Source: Larus michahellis
Taxonomy: Eukaryota; Chordata; Aves; Charadriiformes; Laridae
Assembly (NCBI RefSeq): GCF_964199755.1
Contig: NC_133918.1
Location: 1,488,001-1,552,000, forward strand
Length of the DNA: 64,000 nt
Reading direction: 5' to 3'
The position numbers and the translations under genes are program-made. Below the pieces are notes generated by a model. That model saw nothing but the letters and a program-made list of their open reading frames with translations. It searched no databases and was not told where the DNA came from. Shown in pieces: positions 32,301 to 46,500 of this stretch (the first letter of the stretch is position 1; each line of letters opens with the position of its first letter).

Positions 32301-34532
32301 CGTAAAAAGATCCAAGATCCAAAATGCAGATCACTTATTTGAAAAACGCAGAAGATCCCCAGACCTTGTGATGCAGAAACAATTGTGCGGTTGGGCATCA
32401 GGACACAAGGCGGGCTGCTGTCAGCGAGCTGCAGGAGAAGGGGTGCGGGAATAGGTTTGGGAATGGTTAAAAAAAAAAACCAACCCATAACTCTAAGGAG
32501 GGGAAAAAAAAAACCAAACCCAAAATGCAAAAAGACATGAGCAGACAATCCAGAGAAATCACAAATGCAGCGGCACAGCTGATCATTAGCCTTTTCCACT
32601 CCCCAGAAAAGTAATCCAAGATGTTCCTTCGAGGGCCTATCAAGAAAAGCAAAGCACCCCCCTACCCCGACAGCTTAAGTCTCCAACAATGGTTAACAAC
32701 AGACAACAGGTAAAATTACACATGTTCTTGACACCCCCCCACCCCCGAAGAAAAGTGTGCGTCGTTAAAATAGAGACAATAAGGACTGTTTTGCTATTTG
32801 AATAATTTCAAAGTTGCTTTTGTGCTACAGCGTGGGTTTTCATTTTCAATTCATGCTACGTTAAATGCTGCTTTAATTTTCTTTTAAATGGTGCGGTTTT
32901 AGGTCTCCTTAACCTACAGGAGAAAGAGCAAGCGAGAAATCATCTATCAGTAAACTATAAAGGAAACATCAAAATTTGGGGAATTTATAGGGAAAGTGAC
33001 CTGGTCGCTGTTCTTAGTGACTACCAAATTCCATCTGTCCTGGACAAGAATATACCATATGTTTTAATAACAAAATAAAACTCAACTTTCACACAAAAGT
33101 GTCCGGATGATTAGAAAACATCCAAAGCAAAAAAGTAAGTTTTGTTTACAGTAGGAGTACTTCAGAATTACACACAGGAAAACACATTCTTGCTTTTATT
33201 TTGGTGGAACAGAATACAATATCCTTCAGCCCACACTGGTCAAAGCTGGCAATATCACCTTTCTCTTCATGCTGCAAGACTTCAGGAAACGGAACGGGGA
33301 CAGGAAGGGTTAGAAGTTAATTTTCTATTTAAGGCCGTTAATTCGTCAAGGTATTTTAAAAAAAAAATGTACTCAACTTTTAAGCATGAATGCATTGACT
33401 TCAGTAAGATTACTCACATATAGTTAAGTCAGGCAAGTGCTTAAATGGCTTGTTGAATCAAGCCATTAAATTGAGAGCTACTTTATTATACAGATTTATT
33501 TTAATGGCTGACCGAGCTCATCACATGAGCCTGTTTTATTCTTCCGAGGGCTAACAGCTGTCTCCTCATCAACTTTTCTGAAGGTGTAACCTGTATGCCT
33601 CCTACGCTTTACTGTAGCCACAAAAACATATAATTTTCTAAGAAAAATCGTATGCAACATCTATTATATATAGTGGCTTAGCTCTCCCTTAAATAGTAAC
33701 AGAAAAGAACAGTACAAAACAATAGTTTCACTTTTTCAACACACAAGAGCATCTTATTGAAAAACTAAAATAAAAAAGTATCACCACAATATAAATCCCC
33801 AAATAATAATAATGAAATGGGAAGAATGAAACCAAGTTAGCAAAACATCCTGGGGACTTTAAAGTCTCTTATTATCGCATTTAAAAAAAAAAAAAGCTTT
33901 TCTGGTGAACCACAATGTTTTGTTTCTCTCTGTTTACAAACCCACTAGACAGGGAACAACGGTGTCCACAACCTACGTTGGGATTAAAAGGTAAAAACAA
34001 TCTGCCCCATCTGCAGTCCCAAAAGAGAACGAACCCAAACGGGCAGTCGGTGAACGCAGGAACTGGTGAGCACACGGTTTCCCTGCAGGTGGCAGAACTT
34101 GTAAGGGGGAGCAGGGGTTACCAAAGCAGAATTCGAGTTGGAACCATGTCGGAAAGTTCTATCTTGGAGGCCTGCAAGACATGAACTACTGAAGAAACAG
34201 TCAAAAGGTCCCAATGAAAAGCTGTGACAAGCTGTAATGTGCCATTTCAATTACAAGGATGAGGGGAAATGTTTGGTTTTTTTTTTTTTTTTGGCTCATC
34301 AATATGATGAGCTTTCACGTCCCAAACCACATTCAGGTAGTTTCCAAGTCTGCTTTTTTTGTGTGGAATCTACTGATCCAGACCAAAAAACCAAACAAAC
34401 AGAACAGGGATGCACGGTTCTTAAGTCCTGGAGCCTTCAACACTGCCTGAAATAATAGCTGGCCTGGGGTATCCAGAGATGCCTGCAAGATGGTGTTCAT
34501 AGCAGCCTTGCAAGCACATCGGCTCACATCTG
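29343..34532. other. Region between NDUFA11 and the RANBP3 stop; includes RANBP3 3' UTR
   Basis: No coding gene was found on either strand. The RANBP3 3' UTR must extend leftward from 34532; the first clustered AATAAA signals on the minus strand are at about 33482-33500 (TTTATT on plus), implying roughly 1 kb, with others near 30609 and 29455. 29440-29820 looks LTR-like on the minus strand (weak). A T-rich stretch with a short perfect inverted repeat lies at 31953-31981. Confidence 0.45.
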
Positions 34533-37500
34533 CTATGTGCTGCCAACATTCTGCCCGTCACCTTCATCAGTAGGACCTGAAACAAACAAAGCAGTTCTTT
34601 GTCATAAGAAATACCTTTTGTTTCTTGCCTTACAATAAGAGATCCTACCTGAGAAGATGAGAGAATTCTTAGATTTAGGATTTCAACTGTAGAGTTCTCC
34701 CTCCCTCCCCTTACATCTTACTTCTCCAGATTAAGTTCTGTCCGCTGCAGAATTTTATGTTCTTGACTAATCTAGTTTGGGGACGCCAGCAGCATCCCAC
34801 AGCCTAAAGTCTCAGTTTGCAGTCTCTTCGATCCACCCACTGCTTTTGTTCATATTCATTCCTCCCCCCCCCCCCCCCCCCCCCCCCCGCAGTGAATGAG
34901 GACGGAGGTCTGGTCTCAGTCAAAGGTGGGATGTTCTAAACCATAGGGAAGCAAAGCACAGACGACTCCTCAATCAGGAGTACAGAAGGAAGCCTTCCTC
35001 AAACCAAAGACGAGTGCTTTTTTTTTTTTTTAAACGATGGTCTCCTCATGTACAATGAAATTAATTACACTCTTTCCAGGCCCCTTTGTAAACCTTCTGC
35101 TTTCCAAACACCACTATACTCCAGGGTCAGCCTGGATCCTGCCTGCTGGAAGGAGCTCAAGACAGCCATCTCCGTTTACATGCAAGCCTCGGCCATGACG
35201 AAGACAAAAAATGAAACTAGCAACCACCCCTTAAATATCCCGTAAACACAGCTAGGCCTAACTGAAGCACACATAACCTTCTGCTAAACTGTGACATGTA
35301 ACTCGGATGCAAGCAGCACAGGGGCCTTTATTCCAGCTTGGAGAAGCAGCAAGGAACAGTTGCATTCAAAAAGGCAATTCGTGCAGTGAGTCTTACTCCC
35401 CACACACCTGCGAGAAGCCACAGGCCAGAAGTACACCTACAACACACAGTTACAGAGAGGACAGTCTGCCTAAAAGAACCCAGAGAAAAACGTCCGGAAA
35501 ACAGGAAACGCCATTGTCTTTCTTGCTTACCACTTCCAACTGATCCTGAAGGTGCAATGACATCATCATCACTGTCTTCCTCATTTGATTGCGTTACCTC
35601 TGGCTCAGGTGCTACATTCTTGACTTCTTGCTCTTGTTCCACTCTACTCCGCAAGGCCAAGATCCGATGGTGTAACGCAGCATACAACTGCCCTGTATCT
35701 TTAGAGCTTGCCTACGTTTTTTTTTTTTAATATTCAGAAACAAGAAAGAGGTGCAAGGAGTTACAACAGAATAAAACACTGCTTAAATAATACACAACAG
35801 TCAGGCCAAATTTCGCCATCTGCTTTTCAGTTTTCTCATCTAGGGCTTTTCAAACTAGGTCAGAATGGGCTGCGGCATACGTAGCAAGATGCTAGATACA
35901 CTACACTCTGATGGTGAGAATATATTCCTCTCCACTCAGCACCGGCTTTCTCTGGCTAACGTAACCAGTACTGGCTGGTTTTATAGCCCCTTCTTCACCC
36001 AAGAGCCACACACACAGCTGTCCTGACACCTAAAAGAGATCTTTAATTAAAAAGTTTGTCTTGCACAGATTTTTCCAGGCTTGTCAATCACTCAACTTCA
36101 CATATTAGTTAATCGTAATCAAAGTCACTTGTTTCATGATGCACTGACATAAAATTTTAACAGAAGATATAATGAGAAAACTGAATGGATATGCAGTCAG
36201 GCAGGTGATTATTCCAATTTTTTTTTTTTTTTTAACTCTTTTATACTGTTCAGCTGTTTCAGAGGGAAGCACTTGTGATAACCTGTTCAAGAACGCATCT
36301 TTTTTACTCTCAAAAGTTAATGGCGACTTCATGCCTTCAGAAGAATCAGGTTTTAGGCCTATCAAACTAAATATTTAATGGATATTATTTACAAGGGAAC
36401 TCCCTTTGAGTACAACGAAGCTCTGTCTTCACTGTGGCAGTTAAGTCCTCACATTAACTACTATTACCGCTACCCTAAGTTAACTATAAGGTAACGAACC
36501 CACTTCTCGGATCCTTTCATTAAAAAAAATTGTTTCCATCCTGCCCATCTGTCACTTGAATCTGTCGCCTCCGTATCTGCACAATCCCCCTGCAAGGAGC
36601 TATAGCGAATAAATTATTCCACACTAGATACTTTTTATTGATACTAAAATCAGTAGTGAATAACCTGATGACAGACTAACTCCAACTTTTCAAATCTGGG
36701 GAAATGCTAAGAAGTTACCCACAAATTTCACTGCTGTTTCTTCACCAATGGATATTCTGTATCATTACGTTCCACTCTGGGCCTCCAGATCCCAGCCCCA
36801 CAAACCAATGTCACAGGGGAAGCTGACCATTTGCTGCTGTTGTCTTCATTTTTGATCCATAAGAACACCTACTTCTTTAGCAGCCCCTTGTGTAGAATCG
36901 GTGTAACTCAAAAGAATGTGTTCAGACCTCTCTAAATCTGTAAGTGCTCTTGGCACATCAGAGAATGACCTTTCTTTCTTGATGACCATATCATGATCTC
37001 ACGAGTGTTTTGGTAATTCTAATTGGGATTGCTGTTTCCCCATTTAGCAAGCACTGAAATCACTTTCACTGTCCTACTACTGCTTGGAATACTCTGTATT
37101 AGAAGAAAATGGAAGTTAAAATGTGTTACCCTTAACTACTGACACAATGCTCTTGACAGATATTTAGAGTTTCACTTCCAGTGAGCACCTACACATTCAC
37201 CCACACAGACAACGACAGCTTTCTCATGCTACAAGTTCTGGTAGATCTAATTTTGGTTAAAAATCAGTAGAAATCTAGGAAATGCCTATCTCCCTTGGTA
37301 GCAAAAAATGATTTGCATTAATCTTACACTACAGTTACAATCTCAGTAGGTGTGGAACAGATCCCATGACTCCGTGGTCAATGCTTGGGACAATCTGGCT
37401 TCCTAGAGTGACCTTTTACGTGGAATTTCTTCACAACTAGTAAGGCTTTTCAGACAAGCAGAGGCTGCCAGGTCCCTTGTCTTTGTGTAGTGAGCGGTGG

Positions 37501-40500
37501 TAAGGAGGTAGGGTGCAAAGAAGAATGGGAATGTTACCTCAACAAGCAAGCACCAAGTTTAGTAGGAAGGTTAAGACGTAAACAAAACCCAATACTCACT
37601 GATATAAGAAAGACTTTAACTCCCTGGTCCTCTGTATCCATGGCAGTGATCCGGATGCTCTTCTCACTGGCTTTATCGATCTGCATCTGAGCCCAGAGCT
37701 TGGTATTTAAGATTAACCTGAGACTCCCCTGAGTCCTCATCACTAAAGCCAACATACGACATCAGTTAGGTGGGAAAAGACACAACAGGAAGCTCAAACC
37801 AGCCAAGGTGGCTTTTTATTGTGTGAAAGTTTAAGTCTCTTTACAAAGAATAACAAGGGAAGGCCCCTAAAAAAGGAATCTTGTCACAACTGTTAATCAC
37901 AAGAATGTAGGCTATTGAAGATTATCACTCATGTCTAAAGATACTCAGTCCAAAGTCTTACATGTTAATACAGAGTTCAGTGGTTGGATCAGAGCTGATA
38001 AGCTCAGGCTAACGCGTATTCCTGCCGCTCTGAACAACCTCGCACTATTCAAAGAGCCTTCCCCCACCACAAGCACCCCATCCCAAAAAGCAAAGAGCCC
38101 AGATCTGAAGAACGATACCATAAATTTCTAGTCAAATATTCTAGCTGTTAAATACAGCTTGCTTTTATGGGGAGAAAAGTAACTGGAACATTTGCTACAA
38201 TAGGAGGATATGAAAAGATACTCCCTTCGGAGGAAATGGTTGTAAATTGAAGCAAGAAAAAAAAAAGGTCCAAACTGCTTCTGAGTTGCTACAGCTAAGA
38301 CACAACCCAAAGTGGATGCTGCTGTGTGTCATGAAGCATCCTGCGAGAACAGTGCTGACTGTCATCCAGTACCTCACTTCCCCCGGTTCCTCTTACCCAG
38401 CCGAGACTGTAATGTTCCATCATCCGTTGAGGCCATATCATTGAGTCTCAGAAGTCCTCGACCTCTTTCCACCCAAGACTGAGAGTTTTTGTCAAATACA
38501 AACAGCTTGCACTGAATCTGTAACAGAAAACATCTCTATAGCGTAGTGGTTGATTGAAGTAATAATATATTTCAGATTCAGTCACCTACAGCCGGTTAAA
38601 AAACATTGTCAGATTTCATATTGGAATTTTAAAACGTTTATAGCTGTGGAAACCAAAGTAGTTGTCCTCTCTTTTGCAATAAATTCCTCAAAACATGCTG
38701 ACTGCTTTCGTAAGGTTTTATTAACAGAAGCTATATATTCCTGAAAAATACCTGTGTTCAAGGTCAAACAACAAGAACCATTTTCAGCTAAGATACAAAA
38801 TTCCAGAGAGGAAACTTATTGTGATAAGAGACTGGGTCATCTATAGTCTTAAATCAGCCGATTCTTTTTAAAGTCTTAGGTGCACTTTGCACCACTGAAC
38901 GTGGCATTCGTTACTGGGAAGACCCAGCACAACGAAAGCAAGGCAAAATTCTTCCTGTATTAACGCTGCACGTTTTTCTTAAGGACATACTGTAGTTAAT
39001 AAGCATATTTAAGTTAACGAATAACTACAATGTTAAATACATTGCGATTAAAATCGTGAGTCTTCAAGTCATGACCAAATGTCCTTCTAAAACATCACTA
39101 ATTCAATTAAATACCTCAAGACAAATTCCTGAGTACTGTTTTACGGTTTCTGCTACGCAAGAAACCAGATTGCTGGCATCATAGTCCATTCCGAGTTTAA
39201 AAAAAAAAAATCAGTAATACAATAATTTAAAAGTAGTAGAGTAATTAAAGAAATTAAAACAGTTTAGTTCATTTAAATTTTCTTCAAATAATTGTTCTGT
39301 AGGCCACAGAAGGTTTGATGTGATTGATTCAGGAAAGTATGCTTAAGATTGGTCTGGACGGCCCAAGCACGAAAATTTATTCAGAAAGGAAATTAAGAAA
39401 CAATAAGTAAGGATCTCATAATAAATATGCAAAGTTTGCATTTTAAGACAAGAAAGTACGTTAGAGATCTAGAGGATGGCCGAGCTGCAGGGAATCAGGT
39501 GGTGTGCATTCACATCCACGGGAATCCCCAGAAACTCCCAGCTCCTCTGCGTTAGCCAGTTCTTACCTGCAAGACGTTACTTTCCGCTTCTTCCCCAGTG
39601 ATCACTTCTACCTTCGCTAACAAACACTTCCTGGCTGTCGCTTTAGTATAGGCTGCTGCAGACTCTGCCAGTGATTCTGAAATATTATTAGCTGAACAAC
39701 ATTTCAAAAGTTTGAGAATGATTAGCATATAATTATGTAAGATTTATAAAGGTCTCAGAAGTATACCAGAATTTAAAGAAAATAAAGTACAAGAGACAGA
39801 CATCTACAGAACATTAGAAACAGGACTCAAATTTAAAGCAGAAGTTAAGGCTTGTCTTTTAAGTCTTGTTTTAAAAGCACAAGACAACACAAGGGACAGA
39901 AGAGGTAAATTATGGCAAAATTTTGTCCTTGCATACAGTATTTCAAACCCTCAGCTCACACACGGACACCTCGGTATGTGTAGGCGCTCCGGCAGCACTG
40001 ACACTGCTACCGGCTACTCAGTTGTGCCTACAGCACGAGTCGCCTCCCACTTTTATTTTGACTTGTAAGCAGTTTGCTGGAGAAAACCCATAGCTCCCAA
40101 AATTTCCTGAAAATCTTGCCATTCTGAAGAGTCTCAGAAGTCTAGAGCCCAGCAAACAGTTCTCAATTCAAGCAACGCATTTTGTGCGCCCACTGAATAC
40201 AACATACATTTGACTCAGACACTCAGTGGCTGGAAGTATAACGGAATTGTTAAAAACCAGCTTGCCACAGTTCTTCTACACTCTGTAGGTCGAAGTACCT
40301 GCTCTGTTAATTCCCTCCACTTTCATCCTGCTGAAGATAAACCCAATGCCACAGAACGGCCTTGAAAAAGACAGTGTAGCCTATACGTGTTTAATATTAA
40401 AGTCAAAAGGACAAGAGAATCTACAGCATCCCGCACGTCACCTCCCAGCCCTAGCCTGTATCTTTGGTTACAGGAGACAGCAGAGGCAACAAATGTGTTG

Positions 40501-43500
40501 CTTTTATAAAGCAAAAGGACATTGAAAACCGCAGTCATTTAAATGAGGATTAACTACCATTCCTAAAATAAAATTGTTTTTCACCTTTCTCTGGTGTGGC
40601 TTCCTGAGAAGAGGATTCGGACCCAGACTCTGTAGCAGCGTTCTCCTTATTACTCTCTGTACTACCTTCATTCGATTTTGGTGGACTCTATCACAAAAAG
40701 AGGAGGAGGTAAACAGAAGAGAGAAAACATACACTAATTTTACAGAAAAAGACCAGTGACCAATTACTGCTGGAAGCCCCAGTGTTTATAAACCATACGG
40801 CAAAGGAAGGAGCCTGCAGATGACACGCTTTCCCAGTAAAAGCTATCCTACTACCCTGGCCAAGGAATTGAAAGGAGCACGACCTGAAAAGCAGCTCAAA
40901 TTATTTTCCCATAAACTAAAACTGAAACTAAACTTTAACCCTTATTTTGAAGTTATGTTCAACAAAGCAAAACAATTTCAACTACAGTTCAACTCAAGGC
41001 ATACCTGGCTGAACTCCTTCCTCAGTGGTTAGACAGGTATGAATGCACAGCATTAAATGCTTCCCTTTTGTACCAGTGTAGCAACAACAACAGTAGGAAA
41101 CAGCAAGGCACTAGAAGTTAAACCTGAGGTTGGTGCACAATAAACAGAGAATTTCCTGATTCTTACCCCAGTATTGAGGCAGCCGCCTTACTGCTGGACT
41201 TGAAATCATAGAATGGTTTGGGTTGGAAGGGACCTTAAAGCCCACCCAGTGCCACCCCCTGCCCTGGGCAGGGACACCTCCCACCAGCCCAGGTTGCTCC
41301 AAGCCCCGGCCAACCTGGCCTTGAACCCCTCCAGGGATGGGGCAGCCACAGCTTCTCTGGGCAACCTGGGCCAGGGGCTCACCCCCCTCACAGCAAACAA
41401 TTTCTGCCTCACATCTCATCTCAATCTCCCCTCTTTCAGTGTAAAACCCTTCCCCCTCGTCCCGTGGCTCCTCTCCCTGCTCCAGAGTCCCTCCCCAGCT
41501 TTCCTGGGGCCCCTGGAGCTCCTGGAGGTCTCCGCGGAGCCTTCTCTTCTCCAGCTGAACCCCCCCAGCTCTCTCAGCCTGTCCTCCCAGCAGAGGGGCT
41601 CCATCCCTGGGGCCATCTTTGTGGCCCGTTCCAAACAGGTCCATGTCCTTCCTGTGCTGAGGAAGTCCCATCACTGGGAGAGTCACGTAATTGACCTTTC
41701 CTCAATTTGGAGGCCAACAAACATAAACCACCCTCAAATACTCATACAGAAGAAGCCATTTAAAGAAGCAAGCTGTGGCAGAAAGTGCTTGGACTTGAGA
41801 GCCACATGCGCTCCCAGAGACGGCTCTCAGTGTGCTTACACCGGCCCAGCTGGGCGGGGGAATCCCAGAGAGCGCGGCTGGTGCAGACAGTAGCTCATAA
41901 TGAAACCCCGACGCTGCACTCCAAATAAGTTACCTACAAGGGAAATCACTGAAAGAAAACCCTGCTCTGGTGACAAGTGTAATTATAGATTCTCACAATT
42001 CCTGCATGAGAATCCATAACACGCACTACTCACAAAACTACAACATTTCATACACGGTGGATACTTACTAGGACTCGCTCACTCATGTTCTGTCCAAAAA
42101 CAAACTTGTTGCTAGATGCATCTGCACTGTTTGTAGAGTTCTCTACACTGGAAAAACAAACAAACAAAAAAAAAAAACCCCAGGTTTTGTAAGTCAGGAA
42201 AATATCTGTTTGTCTTCTACAGATAAAATTCCTCAAAAAGCAAGCAATTGTCACTGGCTTTAAAAAGTAAGCACGGGCTGAGACAGAAACATAAGCAGAA
42301 ATTAATGCAACTTCGTAATATGAGAGCACATACTGGTTTTACAGAATGAGAATTCTCTCAGAATGATGACAAATGATTTTGTCACTGTAAATATCTTCCC
42401 TTTAGATATCTAATGACCCATTAAGCAATGCTGAATGCTAAGTCAGGGCTTATTGTTTAATCATATAACACACTTTTTTTTTTAAACAGTATTCTACATG
42501 CACAAACTTGAACCACTACACATTTTAGGTCGCTTTTCTCAGAAAAGAGAAAGAATTGAAATGTAAACACTTGCAATATCATACCCGAAGCAAAGGCAGC
42601 AGAGATAAGTAATGCCTTTTCTTAGAGCAGCTGGGGTGCTACGGCCTCCCCAAGAGGTTTCACCACCAAATCTCAGCCCCTCCTTACAGAATAAGCATCC
42701 TCCTCCCATGTGGCATTTTTATTAACAGATTTTAAACCCCGTTTAGGAAGGACAATATTACGGACTCAAAAACTTAATGAATGATTGTTCATCTGCCTTC
42801 CCTCCAGGCACACCTCTAAGACATAACACGATTGCTGAGTGAACACACGGCACGCAGACCGCTTGGAATCAATCCTACATGCGTGTCATTGCCTTGGTGA
42901 AATGGGGGCACATGTGTCACTACACCACTCAACCGGAACCAAACAAACCTTTAAATCATGCATGGGGAGTTGCTACTTCTGAAATTTAAAGAACAGAGGA
43001 AATCCTCGGGGGAATAAAGTTTGGCCTACGAAGGAAATTAAATACCACAGTTCCAAGCTCCAAATGCCAACTGGGAACTCAGTATGAACTACTGGTATCT
43101 GCCATGTTGCCTAGTATATTTACAATTTTTAAAGGACTGGCAGCGTGTTACACAAAGGGAGGAATTTTCCTTTTACAAGTTGACTGCCATAATGGCATAT
43201 CACCTCAGCTAAAAACCAGAGCCAACTCCACTTAAGAGATGGTGGGGTGTTTTTTAAAGTCAACCCCAAAACTAGGTTTCTGGCAATTGACCTACAGTGA
43301 ATAAATTCTCATAAAGTGAAGACTCAGTTGAAATAGGGCACACATGTGTCACACAAGGTGAAAGATATAAACGAGTATTCCAGTATTTGAAGCCCACATA
43401 TTAGAAGTCATTGTCTGCCAAGTCTGATTTAAGAAAATCTGACAGTTTCTCTGGAAAGGCATCGCCCCGGCACCCGCAGTCGCTCCGTGGTGTTCTCTAC

Positions 43501-46500
43501 CACTCCAGCACATCAGCTGAAGAGTCCCATGTCAAAAGGGGTTAAGACTGCAAAACTGCCTACTCCGTGGTGAAAAACTGGGTCTTAAAAAATGCAGAAT
43601 ATAAGGACGAGGCAAGCACACGCTGGTGTTTTTCCTACAATTATTTCATGGCCTCAAACAACCTGTAGTCCAGGTTCTTCCAGGAGTAGAGATACGGCTC
43701 TACTCTTCAGCCTTCAGTGGCATTTTCCCCGCTTGCTTTTCCAGTTGTTACTTGAATTCACAGCTCTGTGTTGTAAGAAATTCTCTTTTCTACTCATTCT
43801 GTAACACTATTTGATTTTTTTGACCACTCCTGAGCTAATATTTTCAGAGCCATATCGATATCTTAGCCGTAACTGAAGGCTGTCAGTTCAGAGTTCATCA
43901 CTGTATACACAGAATTAGCATATTGCTCTGAAAAGCTTATTATTGCGATTAAATAACTTTTTTTTTTAAACTATTCTTCCCTTTATCCATATCATATGAA
44001 ACATCTTGCACCCCACAAGTGCAGCACAAATCTCTACAGGATTCTACTGGTAGCTCCAATTCATTCCATCACTGTTTCCTTCTAATCGTTCATGAGAAGA
44101 CTCTTCTCATTTTATGCGTGTTAGTTTTCTGAAGAGGCTTTGGTGAGGACCTGGTCAAGTAAATGGTATCAACTACATCTCCCTTGACCAGATGACCGAG
44201 GATTGCCCCAGATCTCAGGTTTGCCACCTCCTTCCTCAGAAGCCTGGGTTCCCACTGACCCAGTGTAAGCCCTGCATCCAGTAAAGTGCCGAATCACAAA
44301 TCGTTTTGAACACAGAATAAGAAAAACCGTCCCAGAGATATCCCTGTAGTCTCACCTGGAACTGATGTACTGTAGAAAATAATTTGTTGCAGAAGGTACG
44401 TCTGATGTAGGAAGGCCAGCATTCTGCACATCGGCAGTTTCATCGCTTTCATCTCCTAGCTATAAAAAGAAGGAGTACGTAGTGACACTTTTAACTACTG
44501 ACCACAAAATTTTCAGCTCATTCTTTCCCAAGACGAAGATCCATCCAAAAACACTTTCTACAATAAAACAATATAAGCCTAAGTCCCAGTATTACACTTT
44601 CTTTCGTTATGCTAGGAAAACTATGCAAGCCTGTCTTCAGCAGGAGGTACTAACAATCCGACTCAATTGCTTCACGCACAGGTTTGAAAACAGGCTGCCC
44701 TGTTTTTCTTTTCTCACCTTTTTTGTGACTCTCAGTTGCATGGGAGCATCTTAGGAACACATTTCAACTTAATTCTGACCCAAAAGGCAAGAGAAAACAT
44801 TACATTGCACTGAGCTTTAGATTTACCTATGACTGCAGTAGATAGATGCGTTTATTTTTCAAAAAAAACTTCTTATGCTACTAAACAGTATTCAGTAATT
44901 TTTTAAATGTCTGGAAGACCAGTTTTACTAAACAGCCAACCAAACTGTGGTCACAGCTTCTAATTTTGCATATATACATGGAGGTTTTAACCCTGTTAGA
45001 GCTTTCAAAGTACTTCATAAACAGCATTTAATGCTCATGCCAAACGATCTGTTCCACTGCTTCTTATCCTCCCTTAAATACATCAGCTCTTAGTCAAGAT
45101 AACAAACGTGTTTACCTTAACTCTATCTCTTAAGTTTTGCCCAAATACGAATGCTTGCTGTGCACTTAGTTCTGCTTTCTCACAGCTGTCATCATCTGAA
45201 GTGTTGTTGGACTCTTTTTTCTGACATTCTCCTGCCTAAAGAAAAGAAATTGAAAACTTTAGCCCAGGTAATTGATTTTCCTTTAACAAAAAAAACCACA
45301 CCTTACGACATGATGATTCACACAGCCATTTACAATGACAAGCCAATAACACCTACAGAGCTACAAGGCAAATTTTGCACTTACAAACAAATCCTCTGTT
45401 GTTGTTTAGAGCATTTATCTTAATGAATCACAGAACGGTTAAGGTTCAAGGGGATCTCTAACAATTATTTGGTCCAAACTGTGTTCCAAAGCAGCATCAA
45501 CTTCAAAATTATGCTAGGCTACCTGAGACCTCATACAGTCAAGTCTCAAAAAAATCCAAGGATGGCAGATTTACAGTTTGGTGCCTGGTTCAATGTTCAA
45601 CCGCACTAAATATGACAGTTCTGTCCTAATACCCAGCTGGAATCCCCCTTCCCCACACCTGCAGCCTCTCATTTGTTTGGGTAGGCACTTCCAACACTCA
45701 TTCTATCTTGCTACAGCCCACCACTATGTAGCAGAAGAGAAAAATCCAACTCCCTCTCCCCTAGTCATAGAATAGTCCACGCAGAACATACTCAGCTTTT
45801 TCACTCTCGCATCAGACATTGTGCTCCAGCCACCTCGGCGGTTCATAAGTGTCTGTCACGTACTGGCGAGCCCCAGACTACACACAGTACTCCCGATGTC
45901 ACCCAGCAGTGGCAAGTAAAAGGAAATAATCACTTTTCCGAACCTAAAGGCTGCAGTCTTAGTAAAGCAGCCTAGCACATTGCTCAGTCAATAAAAGGAT
46001 GCACCACCACCCGCATCCAACATCACTGCTGCACAGGACCTCAAGCTTCCTGGACCTTTTCCCCTGCTAAGGGCCACCTTCTACTCTGCACCTCTGCTCC
46101 CCGCTTTCCATTAGCTGCTCTGTAAGCTCTCCCGGCAGCTGTTGTGGCAGTGCTTTCCAGAGCACCTGTGCCGACACTGTCCCCTGTTACCCTCATACTA
46201 TAGTTCTCATCCCGTTACACTCAGGGCCTTGCTCCAGCAAACCCTTACAGCGGTGTTGGGAAGTGACTGCAACCAGCATGGGAATCGCCCCCTCCCTCTT
46301 CTCTCCTAATTCCTTACCCTTTCTTTGGATTTGCATTAGAAGACCCAACAATCTGCACAAAGCCTAACATCTAATCAGCGCACAGCAGCTGCCCCTCATC
46401 AAAGCATGCTCCAAGCAGCATTACCAGCATCATAAGCAGAAAAAAACCCCAAAACAACAGTAGGAAGTTTGAGCATATTCTGATGAAAACTATGTACTTA

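Noticed and set aside
39115-39172. Exon-like 58-bp stretch on the minus strand in a RANBP3 intron (GCCAG before, GAG/GTATTT after)
   Set aside because: Insertion between flanking phase-0 exons would shift the RanBD frame, and the flanking exons already join as in other RANBP3 proteins.
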